Part shown: piece after piece, positions 1 to 7,711 of the stretch | Layout of the letters: each line of letters opens with the position of its first letter | How positions within the stretch are numbered: the stretch's first letter is position 1 | Assembly: GCA_015231595.1 (NCBI GenBank) | Contig: JADGBH010000004.1 | Span: forward strand, 48,058-112,057 | DNA from: Desulfobacterales bacterium | Lineage (GTDB): Bacteria > Desulfobacterota > Desulfobacteria > Desulfobacterales > JADGBH01 | Direction: 5' to 3' | DNA length: 64,000 nt | Program-made: the position numbers and the translations under genes | Notes under the pieces: model-generated | Databases searched by the model: none | The model's input: only the letters and a program-made list of their open reading frames with translations | What the model was told of the DNA's origin: nothing

Positions 1-402
1 AGATTTTACTTCAATTATTTTTTTATGTTCTTCGCTTCTGATTACAACACTTTCCACAAGGAGAGCCAATTGATCAAAGTCTAAAGGTTTAGTCAAGAAA
101 TCATAGGCTCCAGCTTTCATAGCCATTACTGCGTCATCAACCGATACGTTATCTGAAACAAAAATAGTTTTAATATCTTTGTTTTGAAGGGAAATGTTAT
201 CTAAAAGATTTAAACCATCTAATCCTGGCATATTAAAATTTGATATAATTAATTTTAAAGGAGCGGATTTTACATTTTTTAAGGCATCATCACTGTCATA
301 GGCTGTGATAACTTGGTAATTTAAGTTTCTCAAAAAATTGGTAATACTGTCCCTGTCTTGTTGATTACTTTCAGCTACGAGTATTAATTGATATGATTCC
401 AT
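1..402 (-). CDS. Receiver-domain protein, atypical (partial, runs off the left edge)
   Basis: The reverse strand is open from an ATG at 402 to the window edge (134 codons) and reads as a response-regulator receiver domain. The fold markers are present: an N-terminal hydrophobic strand ending VAESN, a switch Ser (S83) and FLTKP with K105. The loop that should carry the phospho-acceptor Asp reads SNFNMPG, so Asn55 replaces Asp, and the acidic pair near the N-terminus is reduced to one Glu (E11). This is therefore probably a pseudo-receiver that cannot be phosphorylated in the usual way. The AVxAMKxGAYDFLTKP pattern resembles NtrC-like regulators, but any output domain lies outside the window. 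It follows the TPR gene on the same strand after 27 bases and is probably cotranscribed with it. Confidence 0.8.
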   Translation of the reverse strand, partial: MESYQLILVAESNQQDRDSITNFLRNLNYQVITAYDSDDALKNVKSAPLKLIISNFNMPGLDGLNLLDNISLQNKDIKTIFVSDNVSVDDAVMAMKAGAYDFLTKPLDFDQLALLVESVVIRSEEHKKIIEVKS

Positions 403-429
403 AATAATATTTTAATACTTTATCTGGAT

Positions 430-2895
430 TTATATTCCTTTTGTGTATTTATTAGCTTTCTCTTTGAGCTGCATTTCCCGGATTTTTTCTTTAGCAAGAG
501 TAGCCCACATGGAATCGTTTAAGGCAGCGATATCCGTATAAATTTTATAAGCTTTATCAAAATCTTTAGCTTTATAGTATGCTTCTCCTTCCATAAAAAG
601 CATATCATCGGTTGCTTTATCTTTTTCAGCAAATTTGATAGCTTTTTCAAAAGCATCTGCAGCTTTTAGGTATTCAGGTATTTCCATGTATATTTGACCT
701 AATTCTTTATAAGATTTATTAATGGTGCTAAAATTAATATCTTTAGCAGATACTAAAATATTTAACGCATTTTCTATCGTTGAAGCGTTTTTTGCTTTAT
801 CTCCCATTTCACGATAAACCTTTGCAATTTTAAATAAGACTTCAGATTTATCTTCATTATTTTTAATTTTATTTATGGCGGATTCATAATATGAAATTGT
901 TTCATTAAATTCTTTCTTATCAAAAAATATATCCCCTAATCTTGTTAAGGAAGCAACAGTTTTTTTACCTTTTGGATATAGTTTTATGTAATCTTTAATA
1001 GTTTTTACAGCGTCATCTATTTTTCCTGATTCATGCAGTGAAACTCCAAGGTTGAAAATAAGGCTTTCAGGAATCTTGTCTTTTTCGTAAAGTTCATAAG
1101 CTTTTTTAAAGTTATCTGCTGCATTAGGAAAGACTTCTACATTGAAATAGGCATTCCCGACTAAGAAAAAAATATCTGGATTTTCAAAATAATAAAATAA
1201 TTTTTTATCTTTTTCGTAATTAGATATTATATTTAAGTAATTCCCTTTTTTTAGATGGTCTTGAAAAAGAGAGTTATAAGATTCTCCTAAAAGATAATAA
1301 GCTTCTTTTTTTAAATCATCGATGCCTTTTAGAATAAGATCCTTTAAAAGAGCTATAGCCTTTTCGTCTCTTCCATCTTTATGGAAAAGTCCAGCGAGTT
1401 TTATCATAGCAAGCCTGGACATTGGGTTATCAGGGTAATTCCATATTATTGTGTCATAAATATTTTCTTTTTCAGACGGCTGGGAAAAATTATCAGCTAT
1501 TCTAAGAAGACTAATTAAAGAGCCATCTTTTCCTTTATATTTTTCAGCAACAAGTTTATATATTTTTTTAGCGTTATCGTATTGTTTTTGTTCTAAATAG
1601 GTATCTGCAATTTTAGTTAAAACAAGGTCTTGATTTTCTAATTTAGGAAACAAGTTATAAGCGTTGGTTAAGTATTCTCGTGCTTTTTCGTAATTTTCTG
1701 TCTGATAAAAACTATTACCAATCAAGACGAGAAAATCTGGAGATTTATAAGCCCTATTAGGCTCTTTTTTTAAAACTTCAGATAAAAGTTTTAGAGCTTC
1801 ATTAAAATTATTCTTTTTATACATAGCTCTTGCAAGTTCAACTTTGGCATCAATAATTATAGGCTCTTCAGGATAAAGGGAAATAATATTTTTAAATATA
1901 GTGATAGCGTTATCATTATCATTTTTATATAAATATATCTTACCTTGTTCATATAAAACTTCAGACATACCAGGATAGCTTTTAAATTTTTCAATAATTA
2001 ATTTTAAATAAGCTCTTGCTTCGTCATAGTCTTTTAGCAAGGCGTATATTTTTCCTATGTTAGCTATGCCGTAGGGATAATATCTTGATGATGGGTACAA
2101 TCCGTTTGCATCTTTAAAAAGGTTTATCGCCGCAAGATATTTATCAATATCTCCAGATTCATTAGCCTTAAGAACAGAGTAAGCTTTCAAAAAATGCGCT
2201 TTTTCAAGACATGCGTCCTTACCTGTGATTTGAAAAAATCTGTTTATAATTATTAGAGCGTCTTCCCACATATTTTTTTTGCAAAAATCAAGGGCAGAAA
2301 GTATATGCTGCTGATCATTACAATTTGGATCTTTCATCATTTCTGAAACGAGATGATCTATTTGAGCTATTTCTTTTTTATCATTTTTATCTGATAATTG
2401 TTCTTCTTTTTTTGCTAAAATATCGTCTTTTTGATCAGTATTAGTAGTTTGAGGGGCTGGAGATTTTTCAATCTCCTTTTTCGTATTATTTTTAGGTTTA
2501 TTATCATTTCCAATAAAATAAATTACAAGAGAATTATCCTTCCACGCTGAATTTATTTTCTTCACATCTTCTTTAGTATTTATAATAAAGCTAATTACTT
2601 CATTACTTAGTTTATCTACACTCAAATTTTTTATAAAGTCAGCTTCTCCAGTAATTTTAAAATCTTCAGCAAGGGTTACGTTTTGAAAGGCGGTTAATAT
2701 TTCTTTTTTATCAATTTGAATTATTCTATATGGAGAATTCGAACTAAGAAATATGGTTATTTTATTCGGATTTTTTTCTTTAATTATGTTTTTTATAACT
2801 TGAGCTGCACAAAAACTTTCAGAGGTAGTCAAGAAAATGACTATGAATGCAAATAAATTAAAAATTTTATTTATGGTGGTATTCATAAGAACCAT
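430..2895 (-). CDS. Exported AMIN-like/TPR repeat protein
   Basis: The 821-aa product has an N-terminal hydrophobic signal segment (NLFAFIVIFLTTSESFCAA, about residues 12-31), so it is probably exported. Residues about 35-135 resemble an AMIN-type domain, known for envelope targeting and peptidoglycan binding. A charged Lys/Asp-rich linker follows to about 185, and the rest is an array of tetratricopeptide repeats, seen as recurrent pairs such as YYPYGIANIGKIYALLKDYD and DKATDDMLFMEGEAYYKAKD. Such proteins act as scaffolds in the periplasm; no catalytic motif is visible. Two start codons are possible, ATG at 2895 and ATG at 2886 (MNTTINK), and neither has a strong ribosome binding site. The receiver-like gene follows 27 bases downstream. 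The partner or complex is unknown. Confidence 0.75.
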   Translation of the reverse strand: MVLMNTTINKIFNLFAFIVIFLTTSESFCAAQVIKNIIKEKNPNKITIFLSSNSPYRIIQIDKKEILTAFQNVTLAEDFKITGEADFIKNLSVDKLSNEVISFIINTKEDVKKINSAWKDNSLVIYFIGNDNKPKNNTKKEIEKSPAPQTTNTDQKDDILAKKEEQLSDKNDKKEIAQIDHLVSEMMKDPNCNDQQHILSALDFCKKNMWEDALIIINRFFQITGKDACLEKAHFLKAYSVLKANESGDIDKYLAAINLFKDANGLYPSSRYYPYGIANIGKIYALLKDYDEARAYLKLIIEKFKSYPGMSEVLYEQGKIYLYKNDNDNAITIFKNIISLYPEEPIIIDAKVELARAMYKKNNFNEALKLLSEVLKKEPNRAYKSPDFLVLIGNSFYQTENYEKAREYLTNAYNLFPKLENQDLVLTKIADTYLEQKQYDNAKKIYKLVAEKYKGKDGSLISLLRIADNFSQPSEKENIYDTIIWNYPDNPMSRLAMIKLAGLFHKDGRDEKAIALLKDLILKGIDDLKKEAYYLLGESYNSLFQDHLKKGNYLNIISNYEKDKKLFYYFENPDIFFLVGNAYFNVEVFPNAADNFKKAYELYEKDKIPESLIFNLGVSLHESGKIDDAVKTIKDYIKLYPKGKKTVASLTRLGDIFFDKKEFNETISYYESAINKIKNNEDKSEVLFKIAKVYREMGDKAKNASTIENALNILVSAKDINFSTINKSYKELGQIYMEIPEYLKAADAFEKAIKFAEKDKATDDMLFMEGEAYYKAKDFDKAYKIYTDIAALNDSMWATLAKEKIREMQLKEKANKYTKGI

Positions 2896-3235
2896 CTTTA
2901 GAATTTAGGATTGTAATGAAGGCTAATTTAAGTTTCTTATTAGCATAAATGTATCTCAAGAAAAAATCAAACAATACTAATTAGAACATTTATTCAACAT
3001 TTATGCCAGTTTTTTTGATGAGAGAACAGATTTATGCATGGTGTAGAATAAAATAAAATATTCAGTTCGGACTAACAATTGACATTCAATTCAGTTGATT
3101 AAGGCTAAAAGTAAAGGTTAATTGTAATTTTTATATCTTAAAATAGAAATGGCGTGTCATTACCTTAACAGAACACTACACAAAAGAATTTAATTCCCAG
3201 ATCTAATGGTATTCTCTGTAAAAGCTAAAATATAG
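2896..3235. other. Intergenic region (340 bp) with one family-B repeat
   Basis: This is AT-rich non-coding sequence between two minus-strand genes. It contains the small family-B repeat annotated at 3080-3160 and must hold the promoter of the TPR gene, but I cannot pick out convincing -35/-10 boxes. No RNA gene or ORF is visible. Confidence 0.6.
3080..3160 (-). repeat. Family-B short inverted-end repeat (MITE-like), copy 1
   Basis: The sequence of about 81 bp starts TGACAT and ends TGTCAT, with the internal block GATTAAGGCTAAAA and an AAATAGAAATGGCGTGTCAT end. The same ends and the TTAGCCTTAATC core recur at 17967-18048, 22568-22650, 46858-46937 and 63602-63681, always between genes. The short size, the inverted ends and the absence of coding capacity suggest a non-autonomous mobile element. 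No transposase for it is visible in the window. Confidence 0.7.
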
Positions 3236-4945
3236 CTACCAGTTCAAATAAAAAGAAAGCGCTTTATCAGATGGATCTTCTCCAATAAACTCACACCCAG
3301 CATAATTTTGATTTATGTGACATACAATAACTTTTTTACGAATTTTAGAACGATTATTATCGTTTAAGGCAAATTTTATATTAATTTTTTCGCCTTTTTT
3401 GAGCTTATTTTTATTAAAAGTTATAAAGCCTATACCTCCAGTAGATATATTTTTTACAATAATTTTATCCCATTCTTGATTAGGAGGAAATTTAGCGTAG
3501 ATGCCTTCGAAATTAACATTTTTTCTCCTTGATTTTCTAAATTCAAGCTTAACTGCAAATTTATTTGAGCAAGGACAAATAGCTTCTAAAATAGCACCTT
3601 CACCTTCAATTTCTACTAAAGATATCGTTTTATCATTTAAGCATCTTGGGCAAGCTATTTTAATTGTATTATCAAATTCTACAATTATATTTGAGGATAT
3701 TTGCATTTCTGAATCGTTTAATCTGTTGCATATCCATTTTTCATGATCTTCTGACTCATTAATGATATCAATAAGACTTACTTCTTCGTTTGATTCTGTA
3801 GATGCCAGCGAAGAGTCAGAAGTTGAAGGTTTATATTGCTTTTTTAATAGGAGGGATGAAGTTATTATATTAGCTGTGAATTTTATCAAAGAAAGTTCAT
3901 CTTCTGTCCATTTTTTTTCACGATATGTTGAATCAACGCCTATGATTCCAATAAGATTTTTTTCATAAACCATAGGTGCCGCTATAAAAGACTTACAGCC
4001 TTTCATGTGAAAATCTTCGATTTCGTAGCGATGTTCCATGGAAAGCTCATCAACATTTGAAACTTGGATAGTTTCAAATGATTTTAAAGATTCCATATGC
4101 CATGGAAATCTTTCTATTGAAAGACATTGTAGCCTTTCAAATTGAGCTTTAATGCCATCAGCTAACCACTCATGAGTTGCAGTTATTTCTTTTTCATTTT
4201 CATATAATAATATATAACTTCGTATAGAATTCGTAAACTGAGCCATTTCTCTGATAGTAGATAGAATTTTTTCATTGAATCCATTTATAATTCTTTCATT
4301 TGGATCAAATACTTCTGGCTGAGTATGTCCTCCTATAAAACGTTCAGCATATTTAAATATAATATTTTCGAACCTTTTTTTAAATTCAATGGATTCACCT
4401 GACGTTCTAAACCTTGATAAATTTGTTACAAAAAATTCTAATTTTTTATTTTCACCTTCGCCAAATACCATAAATTCTATTTCAACAGGTATTCGGTCAC
4501 TTTTGGAATTAATCATTGTTATTTCGCAGGTCATCCATTTACATTCATTGAGAACTTGCTGGCGGTATCTGAAAAAAAAGGGTTGACTGTCCTTCGGTAT
4601 ATAAAGGGAAACAGGTTTTCCTATTAAAGTTGCCTTATCTGACATAAGAAGATTTGCAGCTGCAAGATTTACTTGAGTTACAATACTGTTTTTATCAACG
4701 GAAAAATGTGCAATGGGAACTAAATCGTAAAATTTTTCAAATAAATCTTTGGAAGAGTCAATATTCTGTTTTAATTTGTCTATTTCTTTACTTTGTATGT
4801 CTATTTTATTTTGATTTGTGTTTATTTCGTGAATTAATTGCCGTATACCTTTTTCATTTAATTCATCTAAATTAATAACTTTCCATGCGATTGTATTATT
4901 TATAGTTGTTCTTATGTAGGCTGTTTTTTTCTTAGCTTCGTCCAA
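3236..4945 (-). CDS. PAS-GAF-PilZ sensor protein
   Basis: The 569-aa soluble protein has a short coiled coil (about 30-70), a PAS domain (about 70-185, LVPIAHFSVDKN through FFVTNLSRF), a GAF domain (about 215-372, FIAAPMVYEKNLIGIIGVDS), a Cys-bearing stretch (CPRC...CPC, about 430-455) and a C-terminal PilZ domain. PilZ domains bind cyclic di-GMP through an RxxxR motif and a (D/N)xSxxG motif; here RKSRRK and NISTGG fit. No kinase or cyclase domain is present, so the protein probably couples a small-molecule or redox signal and c-di-GMP to a partner, perhaps the adjacent GspE/PilB-type motor ATPase; that link is inferred. The start is TTG at 4945, chosen because GAGG lies 7-8 bases upstream. 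A family-A repeat separates it from the ATPase gene. Confidence 0.8.
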   Translation of the reverse strand: MDEAKKKTAYIRTTINNTIAWKVINLDELNEKGIRQLIHEINTNQNKIDIQSKEIDKLKQNIDSSKDLFEKFYDLVPIAHFSVDKNSIVTQVNLAAANLLMSDKATLIGKPVSLYIPKDSQPFFFRYRQQVLNECKWMTCEITMINSKSDRIPVEIEFMVFGEGENKKLEFFVTNLSRFRTSGESIEFKKRFENIIFKYAERFIGGHTQPEVFDPNERIINGFNEKILSTIREMAQFTNSIRSYILLYENEKEITATHEWLADGIKAQFERLQCLSIERFPWHMESLKSFETIQVSNVDELSMEHRYEIEDFHMKGCKSFIAAPMVYEKNLIGIIGVDSTYREKKWTEDELSLIKFTANIITSSLLLKKQYKPSTSDSSLASTESNEEVSLIDIINESEDHEKWICNRLNDSEMQISSNIIVEFDNTIKIACPRCLNDKTISLVEIEGEGAILEAICPCSNKFAVKLEFRKSRRKNVNFEGIYAKFPPNQEWDKIIVKNISTGGIGFITFNKNKLKKGEKINIKFALNDNNRSKIRKKVIVCHINQNYAGCEFIGEDPSDKALSFYLNW

Positions 4946-4961
4946 TTTTTAACCTCAATAT

Positions 4962-5181
4962 TATAGTTTTTAAGAAAAGTAAATTTGAAAAAATTAAATA
5001 AACGTCGTAGGACGTCATTCCGGAGAAAATTGAAAAATGAATATTTTTCAATTTTAATCCGGAATCCAGAATAAACGTCGTCATATTTTCTTGATTCCGG
5101 GTTAAAGTCAGAAAATCTAAACGATTTTCTGACTTTCCCCGGGATGACGATAAATCCAAAATACTTTTCTTAAATACTGTA
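4962..5181. repeat. Family-A inverted repeat element (MITE-like), copy 1
   Basis: The element is about 220 bp with terminal inverted repeats: TATAGTTTTTAAGAAAAGTA on the left and the complement of TACAGTATTTAAGAAAAGTA on the right. The inside is a chain of smaller palindromes containing CGTCATTCCGGAGAAAATTG, AATCCGGAATCCAG and AGAAAATCTAAACGATTTTCT. A near-identical copy lies at 22231-22440 and an expanded one at 14270-14604. The right end begins one base after the stop codon of the GspE/PilB gene. Ends starting with TA would suit an IS630/Tc1-type TA target, which is inference. Open frames across it are by-products of the repeat. Confidence 0.85.
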
Positions 5182-5182
5182 G

Positions 5183-7468
5183 TTAATTGCATACAGAATT
5201 TACTTGGTGAATATCTGTATAGCCCTGTAAAACCTTTATTATGCCATCCATTTTTAATGTTCTCATGCCTTCTTGTATAGCGACATTTTTTGTAATAGAT
5301 ATGTCGGCATTTGCTTTAAGGCACTGTTTTACTTTGTCTGTTCCTATCATTAGCTCATGTATACCCATTCTTCCTTTATATCCTGTGGAACTACATATTT
5401 CGCATCCTACATTTTTATATAGTTGAATATTTTTTAACTTTGGAATTATATCCTGTCTACCTGTTTCAGTGTTAGAATATTGTTTTACAATTTCTATAAG
5501 CTCGTTGTGATCAGGGGTATAAAGCGTTTTACATTTTTTGCAAAGGGTTCTTACAAGCCTTTGAGCAAGTACTCCAAGCAATGCATCTGTAAAATTAAAA
5601 GGATCTACCCCCATTTCTATTAATCTAACAGCAGCTTCGGGTGCGCTGTTTGTATGAAGGGTACTAAAAACTAAATGTCCTGTTAAAGAGGCTTCAACTC
5701 CTATTTTAGCGGTCTCTTTATCCCTCATTTCTCCTATCATTACAATATCAGGATCTGCTCTTAAAAACGATCTTAAAGCTTCCGGAAATCCAAAACCTAT
5801 TTTCGAGTTAACTTGAACCTGCCTTAGACCATCTTGAGTTATTTCTACAGGATCTTCCGCTGTCCATATTTTTTTTGTATCTGTATTCAATATATGCAGC
5901 GCTGAATGAAGAGTTGTTGTTTTTCCCGAACCGGTCGGGCCAACAACAAGTATAAGACCATATGGTTTTGAAATTATTTCTTTAAAATGCTTAAGATTCT
6001 TTTTTGATAAACAAAGTTCTTCTAATGAAAGAGGCTTAGAACTTGATAATAGTCTTAAAACAGCATCTTCATTATTACCTATAGTTGGAGTTATTTCAAG
6101 TCTGAATTCTATTTTTTGTTTATTATAAGTAAGAACAATTTTTCCACTTTGGGGTTTACGCTTTTCCGCTATGTCTAACTTTGACATTATTTTTAAACGT
6201 GATATGATTGCATTCTTTTGAGCAGGATTAAGCTTATGACCTGTCATACATGCTCCATCAACACGATATCTAATCATAATTGGATTTTTTCCTACCCCGG
6301 GCTCGATATGAATATCAGAAGCGCCTTTTTTATAGGCTTCAAGAAGAATTTTATTTACTATTTTTATAATGCCTGTGTCATGCTCAGAAACATTCGAATA
6401 TATTTCATCTTCATGGGAAGCTTCAATTAAGTTTGGGTCAAAGTTGTCATCTTCAAGAACTCCATCTAAAAATGTTTCAATGGAATTATCTTTTGGGTTT
6501 GTACCATAAAAAAGATTTATAGCCGATTTTAGCTTGTCAGGGGAGGCGACAACCATTTCAATTTTTTTTGATGTATGAAATTTTAAATCTTCCTGTATAG
6601 CAAAATTTGTAGGTTGAGAAGTTGCTACGATTATCTTAGATTCATCTGAGTAAATGGGAAGGACTTCCCATTTAAATACTTGAGATTTAGAAATACTTTG
6701 TAAAGCTCCAGAGGCAGGTTCTTCAATTTCATCTAAATCAACAAATTTCATATGAAATTTTGTAGCAAGCCCAAGTAAAAGGTCGTCTTTTTTTAAATAT
6801 TTTTTTTCTAATAAGATTTCCCCTAATCTTTTTGATTGTTTAAGTTGTTTTTGATAATCAAGGGCATCTTTAAGTTGTTCTATAGTTATTGCCCCTGATT
6901 CGAGAAGTATTTCCCCGATAGTGTTGGCTTTTAATTTAAAAAAACTTTCTATATTTGCAGGAGGATGAGAAACAGTTGGAATAGGATTATATGTTTTGAC
7001 GGTTTCATCTGATTCAAGCTTAAGATCTTCATTTTTTTCAAGAACTATGGAAAGACCTGTTGTTGTAAAGGTTTTATTATCTTCCCAAATTCGAGTAATG
7101 GGCTGATCTTTTTTTCTTTTCTTTATGCCATTAAAAGTAAAAAATATTTTTTCAAACCCTATTGATAAGTCTGTTGGAACAGCAAAAAAACCATATTTAT
7201 ATTTAATTGGATCATTTTGAACAGCTACATGGTATGTTTCTCCATTAATAGTTTCAATTGTTTCATGGCGGGGAGTCCCTGACGATGAAACAATGTGAAT
7301 TGGTATTCCAACAATTTTTATGGTACTTATTTTAGATAAATATAAGGCTACTTCTTCATTTGATTCTTTTTTTTTGAACTCAAACTTTGACTTTATTGGA
7401 TGAAAATTTTTTTCTAAAACTCCATCGCATGAGCTTCCATCTATCATATTGACTATTATTTCTTGCAT
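5183..7468 (-). CDS. GspE/PilB-type secretion/pilus assembly ATPase
   Basis: The 761-aa protein is a type II secretion/type IV pilus assembly ATPase, a hexameric cytoplasmic motor that drives pilin or pseudopilin extension. An N-terminal segment of about 180 aa is unassigned. An MshEN-type domain follows (about 185-330, GEILLESGAITIEQLKDAL), then the ATPase core with Walker A GPTGSGKTTT (about 505-515), Asp box ADPDIVMIGEMRD, a His box (LVFSTLHTNSAP) and the tetracysteine zinc loop CKKC...CEIC. Some MshEN domains bind c-di-GMP, which would match the PilZ protein encoded just downstream. Start ATG at 7468 has AAGGCTG 12 bases upstream. No other pilus or secretion genes lie nearby, so this is an orphan motor gene. 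A family-A repeat abuts its stop codon. Confidence 0.88.
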   Translation of the reverse strand: MQEIIVNMIDGSSCDGVLEKNFHPIKSKFEFKKKESNEEVALYLSKISTIKIVGIPIHIVSSSGTPRHETIETINGETYHVAVQNDPIKYKYGFFAVPTDLSIGFEKIFFTFNGIKKRKKDQPITRIWEDNKTFTTTGLSIVLEKNEDLKLESDETVKTYNPIPTVSHPPANIESFFKLKANTIGEILLESGAITIEQLKDALDYQKQLKQSKRLGEILLEKKYLKKDDLLLGLATKFHMKFVDLDEIEEPASGALQSISKSQVFKWEVLPIYSDESKIIVATSQPTNFAIQEDLKFHTSKKIEMVVASPDKLKSAINLFYGTNPKDNSIETFLDGVLEDDNFDPNLIEASHEDEIYSNVSEHDTGIIKIVNKILLEAYKKGASDIHIEPGVGKNPIMIRYRVDGACMTGHKLNPAQKNAIISRLKIMSKLDIAEKRKPQSGKIVLTYNKQKIEFRLEITPTIGNNEDAVLRLLSSSKPLSLEELCLSKKNLKHFKEIISKPYGLILVVGPTGSGKTTTLHSALHILNTDTKKIWTAEDPVEITQDGLRQVQVNSKIGFGFPEALRSFLRADPDIVMIGEMRDKETAKIGVEASLTGHLVFSTLHTNSAPEAAVRLIEMGVDPFNFTDALLGVLAQRLVRTLCKKCKTLYTPDHNELIEIVKQYSNTETGRQDIIPKLKNIQLYKNVGCEICSSTGYKGRMGIHELMIGTDKVKQCLKANADISITKNVAIQEGMRTLKMDGIIKVLQGYTDIHQVNSVCN

Positions 7469-7711
7469 ATTAATGAACAGCCTTAAAATTTTATAACTTT
7501 ATGTTTATTGTTTTTATCTTTTTATAACCATTAAGCGTTAATTATAGCAAATTATTTCTTCATAAATAAAGTTGCAGGACCAAATTAAAATTATTAAAAT
7601 ATCTTTTGAATTTTCTATTTAAATTATGTCTTTTAAATGGTATAGATTTTTAAAAATTAATTATGAACCCTATCTATATAAACTTAACATACATACTTTT
7701 AGGTAAATTAT

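Noticed and set aside
4932..5192. 86-codon open frame on the minus strand with a start just past the GspE/PilB stop
   Set aside because: It runs through the family-A repeat and its peptide (SSRGKSENR, FSGMTSYDVY) is a translation of the repeat; the matching copy at 22231 gives a similar peptide in another context.
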